Source: Kribbella turkmenica
Lineage (GTDB): Bacteria > Actinomycetota > Actinomycetes > Propionibacteriales > Kribbellaceae
DNA length: 64,000 nt
Assembly (NCBI RefSeq): GCF_004348725.1
Contig: NZ_SMKR01000003.1
Coordinates: 1-64,000, forward strand
Direction of reading: 5' to 3'
Below, in pieces: positions 34,315 to 44,610 of this stretch. Numbering within the stretch: position 1 is the first letter of the stretch; each line of letters starts with the position of its first letter. Both the position numbers and the translations under genes were made by a program. Under the pieces are notes generated by a model. That model was not told the origin of the DNA and did no database searches. It worked only from the letters and a program-made list of their open reading frames with translations.

Positions 34315-35601
34315 ATGAAGAAGGTACTGACCGCGTTGCTCGCGGCGGGTGCGCTGGTGACGCTCGCGGCCTGCGGCGGCAACAGCGACGACGGCTCCGG
34401 AGACTCCGGGTCGTCGAACGAGAAGGTGACGCTGAAGTTCCAGAGCCTGGCCTTCCAGAAAACCACGGTCGCCGCGACCAAGAAGATCGTCGCGGACTGG
34501 AATGCCGCCAATCCGAACATCCAGGTCGAGTACGTCCAGGGCAGCTGGGACTCGGTCCACGACCAGCTGGTCACCCAGTTCCAGGGCGGTACGGCGCCGG
34601 ACATCATCCACGACGAGTCCGCCGACATCACCGGCTTCGCGAACCAGGGGTATCTGGCCGACCTGTCGCCGTACCTGAGTCAGGAGACGAAGGACGCCGT
34701 ACCGCAGGGTGTCTGGGACACCGTGAAGACCGGCGACGGCAAGATCATCGCGGCGCCGACGCTGCTGCAGTCGTACGTCGTGTTCGGCAACTCCGCGTTG
34801 CTGAAGCAGGCCGGGATCAGTACGACGGGTGACTCGCTGAGCTGGGACCAGTTGCAGGCGGACGCGAAGAAGCTCACCACCGGCGGCAAGTACGGCCTGG
34901 GCTGGGGACTGAAGAGCCCGACCGCGACCGTGCTGAACCTGGGGATGAACTTCGACGCGCAGTTCTTCGAGGGGTCCGGCCGGGACGCGACGGCGAAGAT
35001 CGGCGACCCGGAGCTCGAGGTGCCGAAGCGGATCCACGCGATGGCCTACACGGACAAGTCGATCGAGCCGACCTCGCTGACCCAGAGCGGTTCCGACGTG
35101 CTGCCCGGCTTCTTCGCCGGCAAGTACGCCATGGTTGTCGGTGGCAACTACGCCGCGCAGCAGATGGTCGAGCAGGCGCCGAAGGGCTTGCGGTGGGAGG
35201 TGCTGCCGCCGCTGAAGGGCGACAGCACCAAGCAGGCGGCGAACCCGCAGACGCTGTCGGTCCCGGCCGAGGGCAAGCACATCGAGCAGGCCGCCAAGTT
35301 CATCGACTACTTCATGAAGGCCGAGAACCTGGCCGCGGTCGGTCAGGGTGACTGGCTGATCCCGACCACCCAGGCGGCCCGGGACGCGATCCTGAAGTCG
35401 ACCGGCGGCAAGAACGGCTGGGAGCAGACGCTGGCCGGGGCCGGCGAGCTGACGAAGGCGCCGTTCCAGAGTGTGGAGAACTACCCGAAGTGGAAGGACC
35501 AGATTGCGACGCCGGCCTTGCAGGAGTACCTGGCGAACAAGACCGACCTGGCCACGCTGGGCAAGAAACTGAGCGATGGATGGGGTCAGGTCAACAGCTG
35601 A
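34315..35601 (+). CDS. Extracellular solute-binding lipoprotein of the sugar ABC transporter
   Basis: This 428-aa protein has a lipoprotein signal (MKKVLTALLAAGALVTLAAC, lipidated at Cys20) and a Gly/Ser/Asp-rich linker. The mature part is a type-1 family sugar-binding protein (KKIVADWNAANPNIQVEYV, FQGGTAPDIIHDESAD, FFAGKYAMVVGGNY, AAKFIDYFMKAENLA). It captures the substrate outside the membrane and delivers it to the two permeases. Its TGA stop overlaps the ATG of the ADP-ribosylglycohydrolase gene by one base. Ligand cannot be predicted, but neighbours point to a ribosylated or glycosidic compound. Confidence 0.93.
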   Translation: MKKVLTALLAAGALVTLAACGGNSDDGSGDSGSSNEKVTLKFQSLAFQKTTVAATKKIVADWNAANPNIQVEYVQGSWDSVHDQLVTQFQGGTAPDIIHDESADITGFANQGYLADLSPYLSQETKDAVPQGVWDTVKTGDGKIIAAPTLLQSYVVFGNSALLKQAGISTTGDSLSWDQLQADAKKLTTGGKYGLGWGLKSPTATVLNLGMNFDAQFFEGSGRDATAKIGDPELEVPKRIHAMAYTDKSIEPTSLTQSGSDVLPGFFAGKYAMVVGGNYAAQQMVEQAPKGLRWEVLPPLKGDSTKQAANPQTLSVPAEGKHIEQAAKFIDYFMKAENLAAVGQGDWLIPTTQAARDAILKSTGGKNGWEQTLAGAGELTKAPFQSVENYPKWKDQIATPALQEYLANKTDLATLGKKLSDGWGQVNS

Positions 35602-36734
35602 TGTCCCTGCTCGAAGACAAGGCGACAGGTGCCCTCGTCGGCGCCGCGGTCGGTGACGCGATCGGCGGTGCCGTCGAGGGCTGGACCCCGGAGGCGATCC
35701 GGGAGCGCCACGGGGGCTGGGTGACCGGCATCGTCGGTCCCTGGTACGACGAGTGGCGGACCGCCCGGCCGATCGCGCCGTACCACAAGGGTGATGGCCA
35801 CATCACCGACGACACCTTGATGACCCACGCGCTCGTCGAGGTGTACGACGAACGCCGGACCCACCTGGACGCGTACGCGATCGCGGACCTGCTGGTGCCG
35901 AAGATGCTGACCGGGCGCCGCTGGGTGCCCGAGTTGGAAGCCGACGCGCTGCTGCTGCACCGGGTGTTCCTGGCCGAGAAGTGGTTGGTCACCCGGTTGC
36001 ACTACGGCCACGTCGATCCACGTGAGGCCGGTGTCGGCAACATCGTCAACTGCGGTGCGGCGATGTACATGGCGCCGGTCGGGATCGCCAATGCGGGCGA
36101 TCCGGAGGGCGCCTACGCGGAGGCGATCGACGTCGCCGGGGCTCATCAGTCGAGCTATGGGCGGGAGGCGGCCGGTGTGTTCGCGGCCGCCGTCGCCGCC
36201 GCCATGGTGCCGGGGGCGACGGCTGCCTCGGCGGTGGACGCGGCGCTCGCGCTGGCCAAGGACGGCACCCGGCGGGCCGTCGGGGCGGTGGCCGACGCGG
36301 CCGACGGCATCATCGACTGGGAGCAGGCGATCCCGCTGCTGCGCAAGGCCGTCGAGCCGTACGACCTGGTCGGTCCGGAGTACCGCGACCAGTCGATGGA
36401 CGCCCGCCGGCCGAGCCGGACGAAGTCGATCGAGGAACTGCCGGTCGCACTCGGGTTCGTCCTGGTGTCCGGCGGCGACGTACGCCGGGCTGTCCTCGGC
36501 GGCACGAACTACGGCCGGGACGCGGACTCGATCGCCTCGATGGCCGGTGCGATCACCGGTGCGCTCAGCGGCCTGGACGGCGTACCGGCGGACTGGGCGG
36601 CCGACATCGCCGAGGCGAGCAGGACCGACCTGGTGCTGCCGGGTCGGGTGATGGCATCGGTCGCCGAGGACATCCGCGCGGCCGACGCCGAGCGTTGGGC
36701 CCGGCGGACGGCCGCGATGGACGCACTGGTCTGA
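35601..36734 (+). CDS. ADP-ribosylglycohydrolase-family protein 1
   Basis: This 377-aa protein starts at the ATG overlapping the transporter stop (TGATG). It has the ADP-ribosylglycohydrolase signature: GALVGAAVGDAIGGAVEG near the N-terminus, the metal-binding ITDDTLMT (about 70-77), and GRDADSIASMAGAI late in the chain, giving the Asp ligands for two Mg2+ ions. Most family members cleave N- or O-glycosidic bonds of ADP-ribose; related proteins in sugar operons (YegU type) probably act on small ribosides. Translational coupling to a sugar importer argues for a metabolic substrate rather than modified protein. Confidence 0.88.
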   Translation: MSLLEDKATGALVGAAVGDAIGGAVEGWTPEAIRERHGGWVTGIVGPWYDEWRTARPIAPYHKGDGHITDDTLMTHALVEVYDERRTHLDAYAIADLLVPKMLTGRRWVPELEADALLLHRVFLAEKWLVTRLHYGHVDPREAGVGNIVNCGAAMYMAPVGIANAGDPEGAYAEAIDVAGAHQSSYGREAAGVFAAAVAAAMVPGATAASAVDAALALAKDGTRRAVGAVADAADGIIDWEQAIPLLRKAVEPYDLVGPEYRDQSMDARRPSRTKSIEELPVALGFVLVSGGDVRRAVLGGTNYGRDADSIASMAGAITGALSGLDGVPADWAADIAEASRTDLVLPGRVMASVAEDIRAADAERWARRTAAMDALV

Positions 36735-36737
36735 ATG

Positions 36738-37565
36738 TCAGGAGCTGTACGCCTCGAGTTCGACGATGCGGGAGTACCCGTGGTCGTTGGAGTCTTGGAT
36801 GACAAGTCGCACCGCGTTGCTCGTGACCGGGTCGAACGAGACCGTCACCCACCCCTGGGTGTTGTCCCGGACCACGCCGACGGTGGCCCACTCGGAGCCG
36901 GTGCGCACCTGGACGTCGAAGTCGCGGATCCCCATCACGGACGCGGGGTAGCGGGCCGAGTCGAGGGTGTGCAGGACGACCCGGCCGACGGAGACCGGTG
37001 TGACGAAGTCGACGCCGTAGGTGTCCGGGAAGACGCCCTTGGTGGCGTCGTGCCAGCCGCCGGCGCCCCACTGCGCGGAGTCGGCGTTGCCGTCGACGCC
37101 ACCGCAGAGCCGCATGTTGCCGTGCGTGGACGAGGCGGCGGCCTGCTCACCGAGGAGCAGGTTGTCGCCCGGCCCCTTCGGCGGCGCGGGCCGGATCGCG
37201 ACCGGTGCGGTCAACTGCTCGCGCCCGGCCTGCAGCCTGATGTCGTACGTCGCGGGCGCGGTCCCACGCGGGACCGTCACCTCGAGCGGCGCCTTCACGA
37301 GTTGGCCGACGGGCAGGTAGCTGGAGAACTGGTGCCGGGACAGCATCAGCTCAGGATCGCCGCTGATCCGCATGTCCGCGACGGTCGCCTTCCGGCCGGT
37401 GTTGGTCATGCCGAGGGTGAGCTTGCCGGACGGGAAGCAGGGCAGCGGCACCACCTCGACCGGCTGCGGCGTGGCACTGATCTCGACCTGCTTGTTGCCG
37501 CTGGCAACGGCAGCGGCCGGGACGAGCAGAGTGAGCGGGAGGGCGAGCAGGGCGGCGCGTCTCAT
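36738..37565 (-). CDS. Secreted protein with C-terminal F5/8 type C-like domain
   Basis: This 275-aa precursor has a signal peptide (MRRAALLALPLTLLVPAAAVA). Residues about 25-130 form an immunoglobulin-like beta domain (VEISATPQPVEVVPL, LTLGMTNTGRKATVADM). Residues about 135-275 resemble a discoidin or F5/8 type C carbohydrate-binding domain (HGNMRLCGGVDGNADSAQW, TYGVDFVTPVSVGRVVLHTL, IRDFDVQVR, VRLVIQDSNDHGY). It lies 12 bases downstream of the PhoD gene on the same strand and ends three bases from the stop of the convergent ADP-ribosylglycohydrolase gene. It may tether or target phosphatase activity to a surface polymer; this is inference. Confidence 0.7.
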   Translation of the reverse strand: MRRAALLALPLTLLVPAAAVASGNKQVEISATPQPVEVVPLPCFPSGKLTLGMTNTGRKATVADMRISGDPELMLSRHQFSSYLPVGQLVKAPLEVTVPRGTAPATYDIRLQAGREQLTAPVAIRPAPPKGPGDNLLLGEQAAASSTHGNMRLCGGVDGNADSAQWGAGGWHDATKGVFPDTYGVDFVTPVSVGRVVLHTLDSARYPASVMGIRDFDVQVRTGSEWATVGVVRDNTQGWVTVSFDPVTSNAVRLVIQDSNDHGYSRIVELEAYSS

Positions 37566-37577
37566 GACGGGTTCCGT

Positions 37578-39143
37578 TCAGGCCAGGTGGGTTCCGGGAC
37601 GGCCGTCCTCGACGACCAGGGTGGCGCGGGTGGACGCCGTACCGCCGGGGGTGGTGACCCGGTCGACGATGCGGAACTCCGACGTCCACCGGCTGCGGTC
37701 CAGCCGGCAGCTGAGGTAGCCGCGCCGGACGTTCTGGAACTTGACGTGGGGGTTCTCGGCCAGCAGTGCGCGACCGGTGGCGTCCTCGTCGACGCCGTCC
37801 TTTCCGGACGAGATCGACGTGGTGACGAACTCGCTGCCGACCGCGGGCGCCGCCGGATCGGCGAAGTTCATCCGCAGGTCGGAGGCGATGCTGCGGTGCA
37901 GGTCCCCGGTCAGGACGACGAAGTTGCGGACACCGCGGTCGCGGACGCCGGACAGCACCCGGTCGCGGGAGGCGGCGTACCCGTTCCAGGTGTCCATCGG
38001 CAGCTCGAAATCGGGACCCGTCCTGCGGTCGAGCTGGGCCATCGCGACCTGCTGGGCGACCACGTTCCACCGGGTGGGGGAGCGGTGGAGGGTGTCCAGC
38101 AGTCAGCGTTCCTGCTCGTCGCCGGTGATCGTCCTGGACGGGTCGGTCGACACCTCGTCCGGCGGCAGCCAGCCACCGGTCCTGGTCTGGTCGTCGCGGA
38201 ACTGCCGCGTGTCCAGCACACTCAGGTCGGCGGTCCGGCCGAAGCGGAGGTGGCGGTGCAGCCGGATGGACGGTCCGTCGGCGGACTGGTCGAGCCGCAG
38301 TGGCATGTGTTCCCAGTACGCGCGGAAGCCGTTGGCACGCCGGACCAGGAACTCGTCGTGCGGCAGTCCGTCCTCGGAGACGTAGTCGGCCCAGTTGCCC
38401 TCGACCTCGTGGTCGTCGAGCGTGACCACCCACGGCGAGGCCGCGTGCGCGGCCTGCAGGTCGGGGTCGGTGCGGTGCAGCGCGTACCGGGCGGGGTACT
38501 CGTCCAGCGTGAAGATCTCGCCGGCGAAGTCGACCGGTACGGCCTGGTTGCGGACGCCGGCCGTCGGACCTACCCCGACGTCGTGGATGTAGTCGCCGAG
38601 GAACAGCACGACGTCGTGGTCGCGCCGGACGACATCCTGGTACGCCGTGTAGTAGCCGTCGTAGTACGCCTGGCAGGAGGCGACCGCCATCGTCATCGCG
38701 GGCTCCTCGTGCGGCGCCGGCGCGGTCCTGGTCCGGCCCACCGGACTGATCTGGCCGCGCGCGCGGAAGCGGTAGAAGTGGTGTCGCCACGGCCGCAGAC
38801 CACGGACGTCGACGTGCACGGTGTGTGCGTACTCCGGCCGGGCGTGCGCGGTCCCGCGCCGGACGACCCGGTGGAAGGTGTCGTCCTCGGCGACCTCCCA
38901 CTCGACGTTGACCATGCGGTCGTCCACGCCGCCGAACGGTTCCAGCGGGCCCGGGGCGAGATGGGTCCAGATCACCACGGCGTCCGGCATCGGGTCGCCG
39001 GACGCGACGCCGAGGGTGAACAACGGGCGGTTGTCGGTGCGATGCGGTATTCCTACTGCTTCACCGATGTCGGGAAGGGTGCCGGTCAGTGCGAGCGCGG
39101 CGGCGGCGCCGGCCGCGGTGAGGAAGCTGCGGCGGGTGGACAT
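37578..39143 (-). pseudogene. phoD: PhoD-like alkaline phosphatase with an in-frame TGA
   Basis: The frame opens at ATG 39143 with a Tat signal (STRRSFLTAAG) and continues through PhoD motifs: FTLGVASGDP, VASCQAYYDGYYTAYQD, VVLFLGDYIHD and TLDDHEVEGNW. After GDEQER at codon 346 there is a TGA at 38105-38103, then the same frame resumes with LLDTLHRSPTRWNVVAQQ and carries the last family motif VVLTGDLHRSIAS to the stop at 37578. PhoD proteins have a Trp at this place (EQxxWL), so a TGG-to-TGA change explains the break. It is either a recent nonsense mutation, a sequencing error or a readthrough site. Intact, it would be a secreted Ca2+/Fe3+ phosphodiesterase/phosphatase. Confidence 0.85.
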
Positions 39144-39223
39144 GACAGGGAGTATCGGGCGGCCGTGACACGACGTTCCAGGGACGCGTTTCGCCTGCTG
39201 CAACAAGGGAAGGAAGGAGCGCG

Positions 39224-40525
39224 ATGAGACTGACCTGGGTGCAGCCGGAGGATCTGCTGCCACACCAACTGATTCAGTCCCGTGCCGAAGGGGTGGACGT
39301 CGCCGACGTCGAGGAGCGCTGGCGCACGGCCGGCGGTACGGCGGACGCGCCGGCCTCGGGGGCGTCGGACGAGCCGGCCTCGCCGGAGCTGCGGTCCCTG
39401 GCCCGTGAACTGATGGCCGAGCTGGACCGGCGGTCGACCGGCTGGCAACCGCCGGACATCCCGGACGTCCCGGTGCTGACGGGTACGGACGACCTCGAGC
39501 AGCGGACGCTGAACGCCTGGCTCGGCCGTGCCGCCGGGAACCTGGTCGGGAAGCCGGTCGAGAAGATCCCGCGCGAGGGCATCCGGGAGATCCTGGAGTC
39601 GTCCGGGCAGTGGCCGCTGTCGCAGTACATCACCGCGGTCGGCGTACCGGAGGAAGTGCAGCAGCGCTGGCCGTGGAACCGGCGGTCGAAGCCGACCAGC
39701 CTGCGCGAGGTCATCGACGGCATGCCCGAGGACGACGACCTGAACTTCGCGATCCTGGCCCTCCGGCTGCTGGAGCGGCACGGTGCGAAGCTGACCACCG
39801 AGGACGTCGCGCAGGCGTGGCTGGACGACCTGCCGGCGGGCCGGGTGTTCACCGCCGAGCGTGTTGCCTACCGCAACCTTCTCGAGGGGGTCGAGCCGTC
39901 CCGGGCCGCCGTCGTGGGCAATCCGTTCCGCGAGTGGATCGGTGCCCAGATCAGGACCGACGCCTACGGCTGGGCGCGCCCGGGCGACCGGACGGCCGCG
40001 GCCCGGATCGCGCTGGTCGACGCCCGGCTGAGCCACACCGGAGCGGGTGTGGACGGGGCGTTGTGGGTCGCTGCCATGTCGGCAGCCGCACTGGTGCTGG
40101 ACGATCCTCGCGAGGTGGCCGTCGCCGGTCTCGACGTGATCGCCGCCGACGGTGCGATCGCCCGGGCCGTCCGCTTCGGGTTGGCGCTGGCGGACAGCGA
40201 GCTGGACGACGCGCTCGACGTCCTGCACGCGGAGTACGGCGACCTGCATTGGGTGCACGCGGTGAACAACTCCGCGCTCACGGCGTACGCGCTGACCGCG
40301 CCGACCTTCGCCGACGCGGTCGGTCGCGCGGTGATGGGCGGCTGGGACACCGACTCGGCCGGCGCCACGGTCGGTGCGGTGTTTGGCGCCGTCCGCGGGG
40401 TTCCGGCAGAGTGGTCTGCACCACTGGACAACCGGCTGGCCACGAGCCTGCCGGGGATGAACCAGATCGCGATCGACGAGCTGGCGGCGAGGACTGTGGA
40501 GGTGGCCCGGGGTGGTGGAGTCTGA
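39224..40525 (+). CDS. ADP-ribosylglycohydrolase-family protein 2
   Basis: This 433-aa protein starts after AAGGAAGGAG. The first 85 residues are an extension not found in the first copy (for example ELRSLARELMAELDRRS). The ADP-ribosylglycohydrolase core follows: NAWLGRAAGNLVGKPVEK, MPEDDDLNFAIL for metal binding, and MGGWDTDSAGATVGAVFG towards the end. It heads a plus-strand operon that continues with a ribokinase-like gene (14-base overlap). Two divergent family members within 4 kb in one locus suggest successive or alternative cleavage of related glycosides. Confidence 0.87.
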   Translation: MRLTWVQPEDLLPHQLIQSRAEGVDVADVEERWRTAGGTADAPASGASDEPASPELRSLARELMAELDRRSTGWQPPDIPDVPVLTGTDDLEQRTLNAWLGRAAGNLVGKPVEKIPREGIREILESSGQWPLSQYITAVGVPEEVQQRWPWNRRSKPTSLREVIDGMPEDDDLNFAILALRLLERHGAKLTTEDVAQAWLDDLPAGRVFTAERVAYRNLLEGVEPSRAAVVGNPFREWIGAQIRTDAYGWARPGDRTAAARIALVDARLSHTGAGVDGALWVAAMSAAALVLDDPREVAVAGLDVIAADGAIARAVRFGLALADSELDDALDVLHAEYGDLHWVHAVNNSALTAYALTAPTFADAVGRAVMGGWDTDSAGATVGAVFGAVRGVPAEWSAPLDNRLATSLPGMNQIAIDELAARTVEVARGGGV

Positions 40526-41417
40526 CGTGGTGGTCGTCGGCAGTGCGAACGTGGATCTGGTGCTGCCGGTCCAGCGGATCCCACGCCCCGGCGAAACCGT
40601 CCTCGCGGGCGCGATGACGCGCGGGCCCGGCGGCAAGGGCGCGAACCAGGCGGTCGCGTCGGCTCGGGCGGGTGCACGAACTGCAATCGTTGCCTCACTC
40701 GGCGTGGACGACGCCGGCGACGTGCTCCGCGACGCGCTCTCGGAGTCCGGCGTCGACCTGTCCCTGGTCGCGTCCTCGAGCGGCTGCCCGACCGGTACGG
40801 CGATCATCACGGTCGACGAGTCCGGCGAGAACTCGATCGTGGTCGCGCCGGGTGCGAACGGCGAGCTGACGCTGTCCGGCGACGCGGCCCGGGCGGTGGG
40901 CCGGGCGAAAATCGTCCTTTCCCAACTGGAGATCCCGTTCGGGACCGTCCAGGAAGCGGCCGCGACCAGCTCGTACTTCATCCTGAACGCGGCGCCGGCC
41001 GCCGAGCTGCCCGACGCCCTGCTCGCCGACGTCGACCTGCTGGTGGTGAACGAGACCGAGGCCGAGCTGATCGGCGGCGCCGACCGGGTCGCGCTGCTCG
41101 AACGGGTGCCGGCCGCGGTCGTCACCCTCGGCGGTGCGGGAGCGGTGATCCTGACCCGTGGCGACGACGAGACCGTGGTTCCCGGCGTACCGGTGGACGT
41201 GGTCGACACCACGGCCGCGGGAGACACGTTCTGCGGTGTACTGGCGGCAACATTGTCTGCCGTGTCAGCTACCGACGCGATCACCGCACGCGACCTGACG
41301 AATGCTGTCCGACGCGCTAACGTTGCTGCTTCACTGAGTGTTCAGGCCGCGGGGGCGATTTCCTCGGTGCCTCACGGGGATGCGATCGACGCGCGTTATG
41401 CGGAGGTGTACCTGTGA
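40512..41417 (+). CDS. Ribokinase-like PfkB-family sugar kinase
   Basis: This 301-aa kinase starts at GTG 40512, inside the end of the preceding gene. It has the PfkB pattern: [14 protein letters not shown] at the start, [16 protein letters not shown] as the first signature, [14 protein letters not shown], and the catalytic [13 protein letters not shown] with the anion hole and base Asp. It probably phosphorylates the ribose or other sugar released by the adjacent glycohydrolases. Its stop overlaps the next GTG (GTGA). Confidence 0.9.
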   Translation: MVESDVVVVGSANVDLVLPVQRIPRPGETVLAGAMTRGPGGKGANQAVASARAGARTAIVASLGVDDAGDVLRDALSESGVDLSLVASSSGCPTGTAIITVDESGENSIVVAPGANGELTLSGDAARAVGRAKIVLSQLEIPFGTVQEAAATSSYFILNAAPAAELPDALLADVDLLVVNETEAELIGGADRVALLERVPAAVVTLGGAGAVILTRGDDETVVPGVPVDVVDTTAAGDTFCGVLAATLSAVSATDAITARDLTNAVRRANVAASLSVQAAGAISSVPHGDAIDARYAEVYL

Positions 41418-43402
41418 ATCCGCTCGAGCCGCGGCCCATCGATCTGCCTGCCAAGGTGGACCTCGGGCTCCGGGCCGACCTGGCCTTCCTCGACGACGCC
41501 AAGATCCTCGGCGCGCCGGAGGACCCGGCCGACCTGCCGCGCTGGCGCGGCAAGCTCGCCGAGTGGTTGATCGGGGCGTACGACCGGACGCAGTACGACG
41601 GCACCCACTACGAGGACCCCGGCCGGGAGTGGACCCAGACGGCGTACTCGGTGGCGCTCGTCTGGCTCTGGGACGACCAGTTGTACGACGTCGAGACCGG
41701 CAAGTTCACGCCGGAGAAGTTCGTCCGGCACGGGATCGACGACTTCGGCGGGTACGACGCGGTCGTGCTCTGGCACGCCTACCCGGTGATCGGGATCGAC
41801 GACCGCAACCAGTTCGACTACTACCGCGACGTCCCGGGGCTGCGGGAGCTCATCGACGACCTGCACCGGCTCGGGCTGAAGGTGTTCTTCGACTACAACC
41901 CGTGGGACGTCGGCACCCGCCGGGCCGCGCGCTCCGACGCCGACGAGTTCGCCGCGCTGGTCACCGACTACGCGGTCGACGGCGTCTTCCTGGACACGTT
42001 GAAGGAGGGTGACCCGGCGTTCACCCGCGCGCTCCGCGCGGCGAACCCGGCGATCGCGTTCGAGGGCGAGTCACGGTTGCCGATGGCAAGGATCGGGGAC
42101 CACGCACTGTCCTGGGCGCAGTGGTTCGCCGACACCAAGGCGCCCGGTGTGCTGCGCGCGCACCTGTTCGAGCGCCGGCACATGATGCACCACACCCGCC
42201 GCTGGAACCGGGACCACAGCGACGAGCTGCAGTCCGCCTGGGTGAACGGCGTCGGCATGCTGGTGTGGGAGTCGGTGTTCTCCGTCTGGGTCGGCTGGAA
42301 CGCGCGCGACCGGGCGACACTGCGCCGGATGGTCGCCGCCCAGCGCGCCTTCGCGCCGGTGCTGATCAACGGCGACTGGATCCAGCTGACGCCGGAGGTG
42401 CCGGACAAGGCCCGCGAGCACGGCGTCTACGGCTCCCGCTGGGACCTGGCCGACATCACCTTCTGGACGCTGATCAACCGCGACGAGCAGGACTTCGAGG
42501 GCATCGTGCTGCGCTCGGAGGACCAGGTCGGCGACTGGTACGACGTGACCTCGGGCGTCCCGATCACGGCCGACGACGACGGCGTGCACCTGGTCGTGCC
42601 GGGCCGTGGCGTCGCCGGGATCGTCCGGGTCGGCGCGACCGCCGGATCCAACTGCCGGGCGACCGCCCGCCGGCTGGGCACGCTGCCGCGATCGCACGTC
42701 AAGGACTCCGCGTTCCCGATGTCGCCGGCCCGGCGGATCGAGGTGCCGGAGGTCTCCGCTGACGCGTCCATCGGCCCGGCGGTCGCCGTACCGGCGGGCG
42801 AGCACGCGCTGATGGTCCGGCACCGGCGGCGCGAGACCGGGCTGTACGACCAGGCGCCGTACGTGGACGAGTGGAAGCCGCTGCCGCCACGGCTGCACGA
42901 CCTCCGGACGGTGCGGCGCGAGGTGACCCTGCCAGGCATCTCCGTCGCGGTGTCCGAGGTGACGAACGACCAGTACGCCGAGTTCGTCGCCGCGACCGGC
43001 TACCGGCCGCGGATCCCGAACCGGTTCCTGAAGCACTGGGTGGACGGTGCCCCGGTCGCCGGGACCGAGGACCACCCGGTGACGTACGTCGACCTGCCGG
43101 ACGCGCGCGCGTACGCCGCCTGGCGCGGTGGGCGGCTGCCGACCGAGGACGAGTGGCAGGTCGCCGCCGGGCTGGACGGGTTCACCCGGGCCGAGCCACT
43201 GGTGTGGAACCTGACCGAGAGCGAGCACCGGGACGGGCGCAGCCGGTTCTGCATCCTCAAGGGCGGCTCGTACTATGTCGCCGAGGGCTCCGACTGGTAC
43301 GCCGACGGTGGGCCGAAGGATCCTGAGGTGAGCTTCAAGCTGGTGCTGACCGGTGGTGGTCTCGACCGGGCCGGGACGATCGGTTTCAGGGTTGCGGGAT
43401 GA
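41414..43402 (+). CDS. Fusion of a glycosidase-like barrel and a SUMF1/FGE-type domain
   Basis: This 662-aa protein begins at the GTG overlapping the kinase stop. Residues about 50-400 look like a TIM-barrel hydrolase ([60 protein letters not shown]); acidic residues at DGVFLDT and AFEGES are catalytic candidates. Residues about 400-510 are a beta linker. Residues about 515-660 have the formylglycine-generating-enzyme/SUMF1 fold ([53 protein letters not shown]). The SUMF1 part may be a binding domain rather than an oxidase, since the usual catalytic Cys pair is not evident. I know no characterised protein with this exact architecture. Confidence 0.7.
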   Translation: MNPLEPRPIDLPAKVDLGLRADLAFLDDAKILGAPEDPADLPRWRGKLAEWLIGAYDRTQYDGTHYEDPGREWTQTAYSVALVWLWDDQLYDVETGKFTPEKFVRHGIDDFGGYDAVVLWHAYPVIGIDDRNQFDYYRDVPGLRELIDDLHRLGLKVFFDYNPWDVGTRRAARSDADEFAALVTDYAVDGVFLDTLKEGDPAFTRALRAANPAIAFEGESRLPMARIGDHALSWAQWFADTKAPGVLRAHLFERRHMMHHTRRWNRDHSDELQSAWVNGVGMLVWESVFSVWVGWNARDRATLRRMVAAQRAFAPVLINGDWIQLTPEVPDKAREHGVYGSRWDLADITFWTLINRDEQDFEGIVLRSEDQVGDWYDVTSGVPITADDDGVHLVVPGRGVAGIVRVGATAGSNCRATARRLGTLPRSHVKDSAFPMSPARRIEVPEVSADASIGPAVAVPAGEHALMVRHRRRETGLYDQAPYVDEWKPLPPRLHDLRTVRREVTLPGISVAVSEVTNDQYAEFVAATGYRPRIPNRFLKHWVDGAPVAGTEDHPVTYVDLPDARAYAAWRGGRLPTEDEWQVAAGLDGFTRAEPLVWNLTESEHRDGRSRFCILKGGSYYVAEGSDWYADGGPKDPEVSFKLVLTGGGLDRAGTIGFRVAG

Positions 43403-44610
43403 ACGGTGATCGACCGGAGGGCCTTCGGCCGGCGGCACTCGACGGGGTGAAGGTGCTGGAGGCCGCGACGCTGTTCGCGGGGCCGCTGGCGGCGACGTTC
43501 CTCGGCGACTTCGGGGCCGACGTCACCAAGATCGAGCACCCGGCGCGGCCCGATGCGGCCCGCACGCACGGTACGTCGAAGGACGGCGTCGGGCTGTGGT
43601 TCAAGACACTCGGCCGGAACAAGCGGCTCGCGACCCTGGACCTGTCCCGCGGGCGCGAGGTCTTCCTCGACCTGGTGCGGCGCAACGACGTCCTGGTGGA
43701 GAACTTCCGGCCCGGAACGCTGGAGCGGTGGGGTCTCGGGCCCGACGCCCTGCTCGAGGCGAACCCGCGGCTGGTGATCGCCCGGGTGACCGCCTTCGGC
43801 CAGGTGGGCCCGTGGTCGAAGCGGCCCGGGTTCGGCTCGCTGGCCGAGGCGATGAGCGGGTTCGCGGCCGTGACCGGTGAGCCGGACGGTCCGCCGACGC
43901 TGCCGCCGTTCGGGCTGGCCGACGGGATCACCGCGCTGGCGACCGCGTACGCCGTCCTGGTCGCGCTGCGCGAACGTGATCGGTCCGGCCGGGGCCAGGT
44001 GATCGACATGGCGATCATCGAGCCGATCCTGATGATGCTCGGCGGCGGCATCACGGCGTACCAGCAGACCGGTTACGTCCAGCCGCGGCTGGGGAACCGC
44101 TCGTCGAACAACGCGCCGCGCAACGTCTACCGGACGGCGGACGGCCGCTGGGTCGCGGTGTCGACCAGTTCGCAGAGCATCGCCGAGCGAGTGGTCACGC
44201 TGGTCGGTCGCCCGGACCTGGTCGCCGAGCCCTGGTTCGCGACCGGCCGGGAGCGTGCGCAGCACGCCGACGAGCTGGACGAGGCGGTCGGGTCGTGGAT
44301 CGCCGAACGGTCGCTGGACGTGGTGATGGCGGAGTTCGAGAAGGCGGAGGCCGCGGCCGGGCCGGTGCACGACATCCGCGGCATCATGGCCGACCCGCAG
44401 TACGCCGCCCTGCGGACGATCGTCGCCGTGGCCGACGAGGAGCTCGGGGGACCGGTGCAGATGCAGAACGTGCTGTTCCGGTTGTCGGCGTCACCGGGAG
44501 CGATCCGCTGGGCCGGCCGGCCGCACGGCGCGGACACCGACGACGTGCTCGCCGAGATCGGCGTGACCCCGGAGCAGGTCGCGGCGCTGCGCGAAGCCGG
44601 CGTGGTCTGA
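43399..44610 (+). CDS. CaiB/BaiF-type (class III) CoA transferase
   Basis: This 403-aa protein starts at the ATG overlapping the previous stop (ATGA). It has the family motifs: [51 protein letters not shown], and [14 protein letters not shown] with the nucleophilic Asp. Class III enzymes move CoA between organic acids, for example in carnitine, oxalate or mesaconyl metabolism. The neighbouring CitE-type lyase suggests that an acid formed by this pathway is activated to its CoA thioester and then split. Confidence 0.9.
   Translation: MNGDRPEGLRPAALDGVKVLEAATLFAGPLAATFLGDFGADVTKIEHPARPDAARTHGTSKDGVGLWFKTLGRNKRLATLDLSRGREVFLDLVRRNDVLVENFRPGTLERWGLGPDALLEANPRLVIARVTAFGQVGPWSKRPGFGSLAEAMSGFAAVTGEPDGPPTLPPFGLADGITALATAYAVLVALRERDRSGRGQVIDMAIIEPILMMLGGGITAYQQTGYVQPRLGNRSSNNAPRNVYRTADGRWVAVSTSSQSIAERVVTLVGRPDLVAEPWFATGRERAQHADELDEAVGSWIAERSLDVVMAEFEKAEAAAGPVHDIRGIMADPQYAALRTIVAVADEELGGPVQMQNVLFRLSASPGAIRWAGRPHGADTDDVLAEIGVTPEQVAALREAGVV

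Noticed and set aside
35601-40525. The two ADP-ribosylglycohydrolases as toxin-antitoxin or phage-defence enzymes
   Set aside because: No DarT- or PARP-like transferase is nearby, and both lie in a sugar transport and kinase operon, so a metabolic role is more likely.
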